Positions 1 through 8,104 of a DNA stretch of 64,000 nucleotides are shown piece after piece; position 1 is the first letter of the stretch; the number at the start of each line of letters is the position of its first letter. Origin of the DNA: Streptomyces endocoffeicus (GTDB lineage: Bacteria; Actinomycetota; Actinomycetes; Streptomycetales; Streptomycetaceae). Below the pieces are notes generated by a model. It worked only from the letters and a program-made list of their open reading frames with translations. It ran no database searches and was not told the DNA's origin. The stretch is from contig NZ_JAERRG010000001.1 in assembly GCF_016741935.1 (NCBI RefSeq), positions 186,001 to 250,000 of the forward strand, given 5' to 3'. The translations under genes were made by a program, and so were the position numbers.

Positions 1-760
1 GGATGCGCCTCCCCGCCTGCTCCGCCCTCTGGCAGGCCAGGGCGAGCGACTCCAGATCGGATGCGGTGCGCGCATTGCCGATGACGACAGCGCCGTCACC
101 CGCCGACGCGATCACCTGCGCGGCCTCGTGACCGCCGTCGCCGCGCAGCGTGTCCAGCGACACCGACTTCACCGCCGCCACGCTGTCCCCCAGGCGGGCC
201 GCGACCCAACTGCGCAGGTCCCGCTCGCTGTATCCGAAGGTGGCGTCGCCGGCGAACTCCGTTTGCGCGGCCGGTACGAAGTCGCCGTCCCGCAGCACCC
301 ACTGGACGTCGTCCTCGGTCACCCTGCCCGCCTCCACGAACGCGGGAACGAAGACCACCGTGTCCACGGGCTGTCCGGCCTCGGCGCAGACGGCGCGCAG
401 CGCGGTGAGCTCGGGTGCGAAGTGGCCGCGCAGTGTGGAGTCGCTGCGGCTGACGAAGACGGGGCGCACACTGGCCTGCTCTGCGGCCTCGAACGCGGTC
501 CGCGCCATCTCCCGGTTCACCGCTTCGGCGTCGGACCGGGACAGGCTGCGGCTGTTGGTCCACACGAACGTCGGTTCGCGTCGGGCCGCGGAGCGGCGGA
601 GTTCCTCGACGCCGGGCTTGATCAGGACGGTGACTCCGTGCACGGCCTGGGCGCCGGTGGGGTCGTCGTCGAGGATCACGAACCAGGCAGCGGAGTGCTC
701 GTTGTAGCCGCGGATCCGGGACAGCGGGTCGGACGCCGGGCGAAGGTTCACGTCCGCCAT
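1..760 (-). CDS. Four-carbon acid sugar kinase family protein (DUF1537/OtnK-like), 3' end outside window
   Basis: Reading the minus strand from an ATG at 760 gives an open frame to the window edge (about 253 residues, no stop). Near residue 30 it reads ILDDDPTGAQ, the N-terminal signature of the four-carbon acid sugar kinase family, followed by TNSRSL and a SRSDSTLRGH segment that is also typical. Known members phosphorylate 3-oxo-tetronates or D-threonate in four-carbon sugar-acid breakdown. The C-terminal nucleotide-binding half would lie beyond base 1. The start is 2 nt after the stop of the M24 gene, so the two are co-transcribed. Substrate is not predictable, and no partner aldolase is visible in the window. 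Confidence 0.85.
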   Translation of the reverse strand, partial: MADVNLRPASDPLSRIRGYNEHSAAWFVILDDDPTGAQAVHGVTVLIKPGVEELRRSAARREPTFVWTNSRSLSRSDAEAVNREMARTAFEAAEQASVRPVFVSRSDSTLRGHFAPELTALRAVCAEAGQPVDTVVFVPAFVEAGRVTEDDVQWVLRDGDFVPAAQTEFAGDATFGYSERDLRSWVAARLGDSVAAVKSVSLDTLRGDGGHEAAQVIASAGDGAVVIGNARTASDLESLALACQRAEQAGRRI

Positions 761-762
761 GA

Positions 763-1923
763 TCACAGGCCCTTGGGCCGGTTCCAGCCGCGCCCGGTGT
801 CGCCGGGGGCCTCCCATCCCTGCTCGGTCACGATGAGGGTGTCCTCCAGCTTGACGAAGCCGGCCTCGGGGTTCTCCACCCAGGTCTCGATCGACAGGAC
901 GAGGCCGGGCTCCAAGGGGGCATCGGCGTGATCGGCGGGGTAGGGAACGGGCCCGGTGCCGGTCAGGCGCGGCGCCTCGTGGGTGATGAGCCCCATGCCG
1001 TGGGCCACGAAGAACATCTGGTCCTTGTGCGCGCATGCGGCGAGGGCATTCTCGGCCACGGCGAAGATGTCACCGCCACGCTTGCCGGGCCCCACGGCGG
1101 TGCGGGCCGCCTGCTGCACCGACTCGATCTCGGCGAGGAGGTCGGTCATCAGCGCCGTCGGCTCGCCTGCCACGGCCATGCGGGCCAGGTCGCCGATATA
1201 GCCCTCGTACATGCCACCGGAGTCGAGGGAGAGAACCTCTCCTTCCCGCCAGATCCGATCCGAAGGGGCCCGGTTGAGTTCCTGGCCGGTGGAGACGAGA
1301 CAGTAGTCGAACACCATCCCGCGCTTGGTCTGCTCCAGCCGGAACCGCTCCACGATGTCCCGCTTGCTCATCCCGGGCCTCGACACCTCGAAGGTCGCGA
1401 GCATCGAGTCGATGATGCCGTTGGACGCCTTGCGCACCAGGTCCAGCTCCTCGGCCGACTTGATGGCGCGCATGGCCTCCAGCAGCTTCTGCGCCTCGAC
1501 AAAGCGCACATCGGGCAGTTCGGCGCGCAGGATGTCCCAGGCGTCGGCCGGCAGGAATGCCTTCTCGACGGCGACGGTCGCCCTGTCCAGACCGCGCTGA
1601 CGCAGACCCGCGGCAACAGCGCGAGCGGTGTCGGCGCTGGACCATGACACGTGCTGCACATCGGGCACCCAGAAGGGGAACACGTCACTGCCCCAGGCCT
1701 CATTGCCGCAGCCGACATAGAAGGACTCCTGCGGCTTGCCCTTGCGGTAGGTGAGTGCGGGCAGGTAGCGCGAGAGGCCGATGGCGTCCATGTTCGCGAA
1801 GAAGAAGTAGCGATACCCGCCCAGCATGTACTGAACGTTGAAGCGTGTGGTCGCGACGACCGCGTCCACTCCGGCCTCGTCCATGAGTCGGTCGAAGCGG
1901 GTGTGGTCAAAGGGCACGTTCAT
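763..1923 (-). CDS. M24 family metallopeptidase (creatinase/Xaa-Pro aminopeptidase-like)
   Basis: The 386-residue protein has a creatinase-type N-terminal half (about 1-150) and an M24 pita-bread catalytic half. All five expected metal ligands are visible: D234 in LSLDSGG, D245 in YIGDLAR, H308 in AHGMGL, E346 in SIETW and E360 in KLEDT. Members cleave Xaa-Pro bonds or hydrolyse C-N bonds in small molecules such as creatine. In a sugar-acid locus a small-molecule amidohydrolase role is as likely as peptide cleavage. It is the first gene of an operon with the downstream kinase, and an operator-like site lies 67-97 bp upstream of its ATG. Confidence 0.85.
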   Translation of the reverse strand: MNVPFDHTRFDRLMDEAGVDAVVATTRFNVQYMLGGYRYFFFANMDAIGLSRYLPALTYRKGKPQESFYVGCGNEAWGSDVFPFWVPDVQHVSWSSADTARAVAAGLRQRGLDRATVAVEKAFLPADAWDILRAELPDVRFVEAQKLLEAMRAIKSAEELDLVRKASNGIIDSMLATFEVSRPGMSKRDIVERFRLEQTKRGMVFDYCLVSTGQELNRAPSDRIWREGEVLSLDSGGMYEGYIGDLARMAVAGEPTALMTDLLAEIESVQQAARTAVGPGKRGGDIFAVAENALAACAHKDQMFFVAHGMGLITHEAPRLTGTGPVPYPADHADAPLEPGLVLSIETWVENPEAGFVKLEDTLIVTEQGWEAPGDTGRGWNRPKGL

Positions 1924-1989
1924 ATGGGGTTCTCCTGCTCAGTGCTTCGGATGTCCGGATTGGGCCCGCGTCGCGAGCTTAAAACTTAC

Positions 1990-2020
1990 TGGTCAACCGG
2001 TCAACCATTTTGGTTGACCA
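1990..2020. promoter_or_regulatory. Operator upstream of the M24/kinase operon (ACCGGT-centred motif plus extra half-site)
   Basis: Bases 1990-2007 read TGGTCAACCGGTCAACCA, one of six copies in this locus of an 18-bp motif with centre ACCGGT and flanks TGGT/ACCA. A further TGGTTGACCA follows at 2011-2020 and makes a perfect 9-bp inverted repeat with GGTCAACCA at 1999-2007. TGGT/ACCA half-sites are typical of FadR-type GntR regulators, two of which are encoded at 7030 and 8105. The site lies upstream of the gene starting at 1923. Confidence 0.7.
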
Positions 2021-2080
2021 TTGCCGGGGAAGACGTCACCGGCCGGTGGCGGGCGGTCGGACGTCGGGTGCCCGCCGCCC

Positions 2081-3514
2081 TCAGACCCTGGCGTAGCTCC
2101 GGAAGCGGCGCTCCAGGGACTCAAGGGTGTGGCCTCGGGTCTCCGGAAGGAGCTTGACCAGGAACGTCAGGGTGCCGAGGTTGATGACGGCGAAGACCAG
2201 GAAGGTCGTCCCTCCGCCCACGGCCTCGATGACCGGCGGAACCACCAAGGTCACCACGCCGCCCGCGATCCACTGGGCGAAGACCGCGATTCCGATGGCT
2301 CGGCCGCGGAAGCGCAGGGGGAAGATTTCCGAAGTCACCAGCCAGTAGCCGGTTCCGATCGCTCCCTGGAAGAAGAAGAGGAACGCCAGCATGGCCACGA
2401 TGATCAGGTAGTTGCGTCCGGTGGACTCCGGGAGGAGGAAGCCGCCGCCGAGCACGGTGAGGGCGACGGTGACTCCCGTCTGCCCCGCGATGATCACAGG
2501 ACGCCGGTTGACCCGGCCGTAGACGTAGATTCCGCAGGACACGGCGACGACGGCCACCACACCGTTCGCGATGGTGGTGGTGAGCGCGGCCTTGGTACCG
2601 AACCCGATCGACTCCAGCAGGGTGGGTGCCAGGTACACCATCGCGTTGACGCCGGTGAGTTGCATCCCCACGTTGAGCACGATTCCAATCATGAGAAGCC
2701 GCCGTACCCACGGCAGCCGCATCTCGCCGGTCTCCGCCTCATGCGTACGTTCGGTGATCTCGTCGAGTTCCGCCTGCGCGGCATCGTGCTCCCGGATGCG
2801 TCGCAGTACGGACAGGGCCTCGCCCGGCCGTCCCTTGGCGGCGAACCAGCGCGGTGATTCGGGCATGAACAGCATCCCGCACCACAACAGCACTGCCGGG
2901 ATCGTGGCCAGGCCGAGCATGTAGCGCCAGGCGTGCTCGTTGTCGGAGAAGTTCGCGATCAGGGCGTTACTGGTGTAGGCGATCAGCTGGCCCGAGACGA
3001 TCATCAGCTCGTTCTGGGAGACGAGCCGGCCTCGCCGATGTGCGGGAGAGAGCTCCGCGATGAACATCGGCACGGTGGCGGAGGCCCCGCCGACGGCGAG
3101 CCCCAGGATGACGCGGAAGACGACCATGCTGGTGGCGTCCGGCGACAGTGCCGTTCCAAGGGCCCCGCCGAAGAACACGACGGCGAAACTGAGGATGGCG
3201 CGCCTGCGGCCGAAGCGGTCGGCCAGGCGTCCGCCCAGAAGCGCTCCGAAAGCCGCACCGAAGACGAGAGAGGAGGCGACGACGCCCTCGGTGGTGGCGG
3301 TGAGCCCGAGACCGCCCTCCTCGGTCGAATCCCGCATGAACGGCAACGCCCCGGAGATGACGCCCGTGTCGTAGCCGAAAAGCAGAGCGCCCAGGGTGGC
3401 GATGGCTGTAATGACACGAACGAACCGCTCCGGCTTCGCGGCCCCGCCGGACGGCGCGTCCGGCGGCGACACCGTCGCGGTCTGGGTTCTGGTTGGTTCG
3501 GTCTCCGGCATCAT
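2081..3514 (-). CDS. MFS sugar porter family transporter
   Basis: Predicted 477-residue, 12-helix inner-membrane transporter of the sugar porter family. Visible signatures are FGYDTGVISGALPF in helix 1, GGRLADRFGRRR in loop 2-3, PESPRW before the central loop, a second-half loop at YGRVNRR, and PETRG near the C-terminus. Such proteins usually import sugars or polyols with protons. The ATG at 3514 was preferred over an upstream frame extension to 3604 because GAGAGG lies about 10 nt before it; a second ATG follows directly at 3511. A strong hairpin separates it from the SDR gene upstream, so it may have its own promoter in 3515-3624. Substrate unknown, probably the sugar or sugar acid handled by this locus. 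Confidence 0.88.
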   Translation of the reverse strand: MMPETEPTRTQTATVSPPDAPSGGAAKPERFVRVITAIATLGALLFGYDTGVISGALPFMRDSTEEGGLGLTATTEGVVASSLVFGAAFGALLGGRLADRFGRRRAILSFAVVFFGGALGTALSPDATSMVVFRVILGLAVGGASATVPMFIAELSPAHRRGRLVSQNELMIVSGQLIAYTSNALIANFSDNEHAWRYMLGLATIPAVLLWCGMLFMPESPRWFAAKGRPGEALSVLRRIREHDAAQAELDEITERTHEAETGEMRLPWVRRLLMIGIVLNVGMQLTGVNAMVYLAPTLLESIGFGTKAALTTTIANGVVAVVAVSCGIYVYGRVNRRPVIIAGQTGVTVALTVLGGGFLLPESTGRNYLIIVAMLAFLFFFQGAIGTGYWLVTSEIFPLRFRGRAIGIAVFAQWIAGGVVTLVVPPVIEAVGGGTTFLVFAVINLGTLTFLVKLLPETRGHTLESLERRFRSYARV

Positions 3515-3624
3515 GGCGTCATTGCCTCTCGTGGGTATCCCGCTCAGGGGCGCGGGGTGCTGTACTGTGCCGCTGCGCCGCGAGCGCGTTCGTGACGCGT
3601 TCATACACGGCGTGCTGGTATTGG

Positions 3625-3675
3625 CCCTCGGTGCCGTCGGCCCCGCGGCGGCCGCGGGACCGACGGCACCGAGGG
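3625..3675 (-). terminator. Strong hairpin directly after the SDR stop codon
   Basis: CCCTCGGTGCCGTCGG (3625-3640) and CCGACGGCACCGAGGG (3660-3675) form a perfect 16-bp stem around a 19-nt GC-rich loop. On the minus strand it begins 2 nt after the stop of the SDR gene and precedes the MFS gene. There is no U-tract, as is common for actinomycete terminators. It probably ends or attenuates transcription before the transporter. Confidence 0.65.
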
Positions 3676-3677
3676 GA

Positions 3678-4490
3678 TCACCAGAGGGTCTGGCCGCCCT
3701 CGATGACGAGGTTGTGACCGGTCATGTAGTCCGACGCGGCGCCCGCCAGGTAGACGATCCCGCCCTGCAGATCGGTGAGTTCTCCCAGGCGCCCCGCGGG
3801 GATGTCCGTCAGCCACCGCTCCACCAGCGGGGCCAGGGCCTCGGACTCCTCGATGAGCGCGGTCCGGATGATGCCCGGAGACATACAGTTGACGCGGATG
3901 CCGCGCTCGGCCCATTCGGCTGCCAGGCTGCGGGTCAGGGTGACAACCGCTCCCTTGGACGCGTTGTAGGCGGCCTGCTTCTGCGGGTGGGGAACGATCA
4001 GCGACGCCATCGAGGCGGTGTTGATGATCTTTCCGTAGCCGCGCGGGAACATGGCCCGTGCCTCGTGCTGGCAGGCGAGGAAGGTGGCACGGGTGTTGAG
4101 GGCAAAGGTCCGGTCCCAGTCGTCGGCCGTGATGTCCTCGGCCGCGGCGTTGGGATTGATACCCGCGTTGTTGATGGCGATGTCCAGTCCGCCGAATGCG
4201 GACACGGTGTCGGCGACGAAGCGCTCGATCGCGGCGTCGTCGGAAACATCCGCCTGGAGCGAGATCGCTTCGATATTCTTGTCGGCGAGTTCCTGAGCGA
4301 CGGCCTTCGCACGGTCGCCGTCCAGGTCGATCACGGCGATGCTGGCACCGGCTTCGCCGAGCGCGTGCGCGAAGGCCCTGCCGATTCCGGCTCCTCCCCC
4401 GGTGATCAGGGCGGACTTGCCATCGAGACGGAAGCGGTCGAGGATCGTCTTCCCTCCCAGACCGGTGTAGACGTCATCCTTAGTGGTCAT
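3678..4490 (-). CDS. SDR family oxidoreductase (sugar/polyol dehydrogenase-like)
   Basis: Classical short-chain dehydrogenase of 270 residues. It has the Rossmann motif GGGAGIGR, an acidic residue after beta-2 (VIDLDGDR) favouring NAD(H), NNAG, and the catalytic Ser/Tyr-x-x-x-Lys set in NTASMAS...AAYNASKGA. The end VIEGGQTLW is typical. The ATG at 4490 is chosen because AAGGAG lies 8-9 nt upstream; the frame stays open to 4583 without a ribosome site. Its neighbours suggest oxidation of a sugar, polyol or sugar acid. It lies downstream of the VOC and SDR pair on the same strand (102-bp gap) and is followed by a strong hairpin. Confidence 0.88.
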   Translation of the reverse strand: MTTKDDVYTGLGGKTILDRFRLDGKSALITGGGAGIGRAFAHALGEAGASIAVIDLDGDRAKAVAQELADKNIEAISLQADVSDDAAIERFVADTVSAFGGLDIAINNAGINPNAAAEDITADDWDRTFALNTRATFLACQHEARAMFPRGYGKIINTASMASLIVPHPQKQAAYNASKGAVVTLTRSLAAEWAERGIRVNCMSPGIIRTALIEESEALAPLVERWLTDIPAGRLGELTDLQGGIVYLAGAASDYMTGHNLVIEGGQTLW

Positions 4491-4592
4491 GGAACTGCTC
4501 CTTATGAGAATGCGGGGGCTACTGGGCCAGGTGCGACTGGGCCGGCACAAGCGGACAAGGCCGCGAACTGAGGTCCAGTCCACCGCGGAGGG

Positions 4593-5081
4593 TTACGGCT
4601 GCTGATTGGAGAACGTGCGCTCGTAACCATGGGAGTGCAGTTCCAGCAGGTTGCCGAAGGGGTCCTCGAAATGGAGGAAGCGGTAGGGCTGGTCGCGGAA
4701 CAGCGGCCAGATCCGGCTGGTACGGATGCGCCCGCCCAGCGAGCGGATGCGTTCTTCGGCGGCTTCGATGTCCGGAACGACGAAGCACAGGTGCGAGTAG
4801 CCGGCTCGCCAGTAGGAGGCGGGAACACTGGTGTCCACCGCCGGTGTGATGAACTCGAACAGTTCCAGGCCGACCCCGTTCGCGCCGACCATATGTGCCT
4901 GGCGCACGCTGCGGAATTCGGGACCGAAGACATCGCAGGCCGCGGCGTCCTCGTCCGCGTTGATCTCGAACGGTCCGGAGATCACTTGCAGCCCCAGAGC
5001 CTTGCCGTACCAGTCGATCGCTTCTTCGATCCGCGGCACACACAGGCCGATGTGGCCGATAACGCTGCTGACCTCTGACAT
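4593..5081 (-). CDS. VOC (glyoxalase/bleomycin-resistance/dioxygenase) superfamily protein
   Basis: A 162-residue protein with two beta-alpha-beta-beta-beta halves. Probable metal ligands are His10 (IGHIGLCV), a Glu in the LELFEF strand near 75, the His of SHLCFVV near 97 and the Glu of NLLELH near 147, so the metal site looks intact. DPFGNLLELHS is a typical VOC C-terminal signature. Members include lactoylglutathione lyases, epimerases and ring-cleaving dioxygenases; the reaction cannot be named here. Its ATG shares one base with the TGA of the upstream SDR (TGATG), indicating translational coupling. Confidence 0.82.
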   Translation of the reverse strand: MSEVSSVIGHIGLCVPRIEEAIDWYGKALGLQVISGPFEINADEDAAACDVFGPEFRSVRQAHMVGANGVGLELFEFITPAVDTSVPASYWRAGYSHLCFVVPDIEAAEERIRSLGGRIRTSRIWPLFRDQPYRFLHFEDPFGNLLELHSHGYERTFSNQQP

Positions 5082-5803
5082 CAGAACGGCACCTCTCCAC
5101 CGCTGTTGGCCACCACCGTGGGCGCGGCGCCACGGGGCTGCGTGGCGAGATAAAGCGCCAACGACGCGGTCTCGCGCGTAGTCGCGAACCTCCGCAACGG
5201 GATCAGGTCGTAGATGTCCTTGTTGTATGCCTCAACTGTCTGGCCCTGAGCGGCCGCGATCGCCTCGGTCGCGGCCACGAAAAGCGGTGTCTCGGTGCGT
5301 CCGGGACACAGGGCACGGACCGTGGGTCCCTCGGCCTGGCCGGCGGCCATGGCCCGCACCCAGCCGGTGACCGCCCACTTGGAGGCGCAGTAGACCGCGT
5401 TCTCCCGCTCCGCGCGCAGGGAAGCCTGCGAGGAGACGGCGACATAGGCGCCGTGCGAGCGGGTCAGAGGTTCCCTCACGGCTTCGAAAAGGGCGGGAAC
5501 GGTGGAGGCGTTGATCGTCAGGATGGCTCGCGAGCGTCGCTCGTCGACGTCTGCCAGGGCGACCGCGCCCGCGATTCCGTGTGAGGCCACCACTGCCTCC
5601 AACGGCTCGTCCGCGACACGCCGGCTGAGCAGACGGAGGTGGTCCTTGCTGGTCAGGTCGCCGGTGATCGTCTCAACGCCCCGCAGGTCGGCAAGGGACT
5701 CGGGCTTGAGATCGTGTGCGATCACGCCGTAGCCGCGCTCGACGGCGAGCTCGACGATGGCGCGGCCGATGCCACCGCCCGCACCCGTGATGAGCATGCT
5801 CAC
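5081..5803 (-). CDS. SDR family oxidoreductase, coupled to an SDR-like partner
   Basis: Short-chain dehydrogenase of about 240 residues. It has TGAGGGIGRA at the N-terminus, ASHGIAG in place of NNAG, catalytic serine in AVSSQAS and YCASK as Tyr-x-x-x-Lys. The usual helix after PGRTETP is present. The start is taken as the GTG at 5803, which overlaps the upstream TGA as GTGA and has GGGAG 5 nt before it; the ATG at 5797 is the alternative. It is sandwiched by overlaps with the SDR-like gene upstream and the VOC gene downstream, so all three are made together. It is a probable catalytic partner of the degenerate SDR-like protein. Confidence 0.85.
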   Translation of the reverse strand: MSMLITGAGGGIGRAIVELAVERGYGVIAHDLKPESLADLRGVETITGDLTSKDHLRLLSRRVADEPLEAVVASHGIAGAVALADVDERRSRAILTINASTVPALFEAVREPLTRSHGAYVAVSSQASLRAERENAVYCASKWAVTGWVRAMAAGQAEGPTVRALCPGRTETPLFVAATEAIAAAQGQTVEAYNKDIYDLIPLRRFATTRETASLALYLATQPRGAAPTVVANSGGEVPF

Positions 5804-6255
5804 GCCGTCTCCCTGAGGTCGAAGGTGGAGCCGGTGACGTAGTCGGCGTCCGGGCTCGCGAGATACCGCAGGACCTGAGCCGCGTCCGCGGCCTGCCTGG
5901 CGACCACGATGTTGAGGCGGACGGCCGGGCCCAGCTCCACCGCGAGAGAGAGGACGGCACCACGGACGGACTCCACGGCCGCGACCGCATCGGGGTTGGC
6001 CCTGCCGCCGGGAGGCTCCGTCACGAGAACAGCGATCTGCCTCTTCTCTTTCCATGACGCGCCTGTCGCCAACTCCCGCAGACGCTCGAAAAGCTCCACA
6101 TTCGTCTCAGTCACCCAGACGTGGAAGGGATCTTCCACTTCGCCGTAGCCGAGTACCACCACATGCATCGGCTCCTCGACATCCACGATGCCGTCCACGG
6201 GGCCGATCCTGATGACGTTGCCGCTCGACTGCGCATCAGAGCGCACGGAACTCAT
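5800..6255 (-). CDS. Short SDR-like protein without catalytic residues
   Basis: A 151-residue protein that aligns by eye with the second half of a short-chain dehydrogenase: AVESVRGAVLSLAVELGP corresponds to the active-site helix and LRYLASPDADYVTG to the conserved C-terminal segment. The glycine-rich cofactor motif is absent, and the Tyr-x-x-x-Lys positions are replaced. The ATG at 6255 has GGAAGG just upstream. It overlaps the intact SDR gene by 4 bp. It could be a non-catalytic subunit of a heteromeric SDR, as known for BbsC of the BbsCD enzyme in anaerobic toluene degradation, or a decaying gene. The frame is clean over its full length, which favours function. Confidence 0.6.
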   Translation of the reverse strand: MSSVRSDAQSSGNVIRIGPVDGIVDVEEPMHVVVLGYGEVEDPFHVWVTETNVELFERLRELATGASWKEKRQIAVLVTEPPGGRANPDAVAAVESVRGAVLSLAVELGPAVRLNIVVARQAADAAQVLRYLASPDADYVTGSTFDLRETA

Positions 6256-6415
6256 CGCACCTTCCTTCCATCGATATCCACCGGCCTCCAGCCGATCACC
6301 GGGGCGGCCCACCTTGCGATCACTGAGGCCCGCAAGCTTCTGGCCAGGCCTTCCGGCAAGGAGGATCTACCTGCAAGCCGAAATCGGTTAGCACGCATGT
6401 AACGTACGATCGGTA

Positions 6416-6454
6416 CGGTCGACCGGTCAACCATTGACATGAAATTGGTCGACC
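6416..6454. promoter_or_regulatory. Operator upstream of the SDR-like/SDR/VOC operon
   Basis: Bases 6416-6433 read CGGTCGACCGGTCAACCA, matching the locus-wide 18-bp motif. A second TTGGTCGACC lies at 6445-6454. The pair sits about 160 bp upstream of the ATG at 6255 on the minus strand. It is the presumed target of the twin GntR regulators. Confidence 0.65.
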
Positions 6455-6718
6455 TCTCGCCGCGGCCGCGTCGACCGGCTACGGACTCCGTCCTGCGCAG
6501 AGTCCGCACACAGCCATCAAGTGGTCGGTGCGGCGCGAGGCGCTGGAGTGGAACATGCCGTCACCGGCCGGCTCGGCCACTGGTCCGGCCGACGCGCCAC
6601 AGCGGCCTCCCCAGCCGGGGCCCGGCTTCGCCCGCTACACCGCGGCCCACCCAGCCGCGAGCACATGGATCAGGCAGCCCGCGGGATCGCCGACCGCCAC
6701 GTCTTTGAGGCGGCGTGC

Positions 6719-6925
6719 GTGAGCGTTCACAAGATGGTCCGCAAGCTACTTCCGGCAGCCAGAATACTGCCGCACAGAGAGGCGACGAAGGACGCGGACT
6801 TGCTCATGCCGCGGCGGCACGAGAACGCGGTACTACGCCGGAATGCCAGCGGCCGGGTACGCCATGAGCTTTTGATCGGTTCTGACCGGCTGTGGCCGGC
6901 TGCGCTGTCGAAAAATCGTGGACAC
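6719..6925 (+). pseudogene. Fragment of an integrase-core-type transposase N-terminus
   Basis: In the frame through 6818 the plus strand reads KMVRKLL, then KDADLL, RRHENAVLRRN and DRLWPAALS. This matches the usual opening of actinobacterial integrase-core (IS3/IS481-like) transposases (VLRHENAVLRRQ, then DRLWLAALSRL). The similarity stops after about 65 residues and no DDE domain follows. It is a relic within the 774-bp gene-poor stretch 6256-7029; apart from this and the operator at 6416-6454 I see nothing else there. Confidence 0.5.
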
Positions 6926-7029
6926 CATCGAAGCCACCGCTACGTCGGGAACCACCGCCCCGGTGGCCTTCCGCTCCTGAGACCGCCTTCCCCCCCGTCA
7001 GCTCCACGCGGACCGCGGGGAGCGCCGCG

Positions 7030-7770
7030 TCATGCGCCGATCTCTTCCTCGCCACGGTCGGGCATGCTGGCGCGCAGCCGCCGCGTCGCCCGGTCCATGT
7101 GCGCGCGCATCGCTTGGCGGGCCGCCTCGGCGTCGCGGCGCTCCACCGCCTTCAAGATCGGTTCGTGCATCGCCAGTGACGTCTTCGTCTCCCCTGCCGT
7201 GCGGATGACTCGGGACGCCCATGCCCGCAGCAGAGACTGGATGTTGGTCAGCACGCTGGTCAGGACGGTGTTCCCGCTCGCCTCGGCCACCTGAAGATGG
7301 AACGCGATGTCGGCGGCCGCATAGGCGTCGAAATCATCGCCGGCGTCCCGCATCTGCCGCGCGAGGTCTTGCAGCCGTTCCAGCTGCTGCTCGGTGCGGC
7401 GCTCCGCGGCCCATCCGGCCAACTGGACCTCCAGGTGATGGCGGGCTTCCAAAAGGTCCTCCAGCGACTTCTCCCCCAGGAGAAGCCCCCACTCGATCAC
7501 CTGCGGGAGCAGATCGGAGGTCGAACGGCTCAGATACGTGCCGTCACCCACCCGCTGTTCCAGCAGACCCAGGAGACTGAGTGACTTGATCGCCTCCCGC
7601 ACCGTCGACCTGCCCGTCGACAAAGTCTCCGCCAGCTGCCGCTCCGACGGAATGCGCTGCCCCGGCTTGAGCTCTCCCGACAACAGATAACCGAGAAGCC
7701 TGCGGGTGAGCTCCACCCCCGGTCCATCCCGGCGAGCGGTGGGCCGAGGCCGCGGTAGCGGTGTTGCCAT
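7030..7770 (-). CDS. FadR-type GntR transcriptional regulator (copy 1)
   Basis: A 246-residue regulator. The winged HTH lies at about 20-85 (LTRRLLGYLLSGEL, IPSERQLAETLSTGRSTVREA, GDGTYLSR). The C-terminal FCD ligand domain has the expected Asp/His pattern (DIAFHLQVAEASGN, AMHEPILKAVE, AMRAHMDRA), probably binding a metal and a carboxylated metabolite. The ATG at 7770 follows GGGGAG. It is the same length as, and about 85% identical by eye to, the divergent regulator at 8105. Its own promoter contains the ACCGGT motif at 7789-7806, so autoregulation is likely. It probably senses a sugar acid from the locus. Confidence 0.92.
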   Translation of the reverse strand: MATPLPRPRPTARRDGPGVELTRRLLGYLLSGELKPGQRIPSERQLAETLSTGRSTVREAIKSLSLLGLLEQRVGDGTYLSRSTSDLLPQVIEWGLLLGEKSLEDLLEARHHLEVQLAGWAAERRTEQQLERLQDLARQMRDAGDDFDAYAAADIAFHLQVAEASGNTVLTSVLTNIQSLLRAWASRVIRTAGETKTSLAMHEPILKAVERRDAEAARQAMRAHMDRATRRLRASMPDRGEEEIGA

Positions 7771-7788
7771 GGGAACTCCCCACATAAA

Positions 7789-7806
7789 TGGTGGACCGGT
7801 ACACCA
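7789..7806. promoter_or_regulatory. ACCGGT operator in front of GntR copy 1
   Basis: TGGTGGACCGGTACACCA is a near-perfect palindrome (16 of 18 positions symmetric) starting 18 bp upstream of the ATG at 7770. It is one of the six copies of the locus motif. The position suggests repression by steric block, probably autoregulation. Confidence 0.7.
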
Positions 7807-8036
7807 ATGCTAGTCCACAGTGGCGCTCGATCGGGGCCGCGCATCACAGAGTGCGGACGATCGCGCGGGGGCAGCCGACCCGTCCGGCGAGGCGGCCGGC
7901 ACAGCGTGACTCCCCGGGAGGCGGCCATACGAGGCGACGGCACAGTCAAGGCATGAAATGGCAATCCGGTCGATCAATGCGCGGATATAAGCCCTTCCAT
8001 GGCTTGCGAAACGCGATCCAGTCGGGCAACCGACAT

Positions 8037-8054
8037 TGGAACACCGGTCTACCA
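8037..8054. promoter_or_regulatory. ACCGGT operator in front of GntR copy 2
   Basis: TGGAACACCGGTCTACCA matches the same 18-bp motif, 50 bp upstream of the ATG at 8105. A further TTTGGTATAG follows at 8056-8065 and could be an extra half-site or part of the promoter. Confidence 0.65.
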
Positions 8055-8104
8055 CTTTGGTATAGAGTGCCAGTCGTCCACATCTCACCCGTGAGGGATT
8101 CCGC

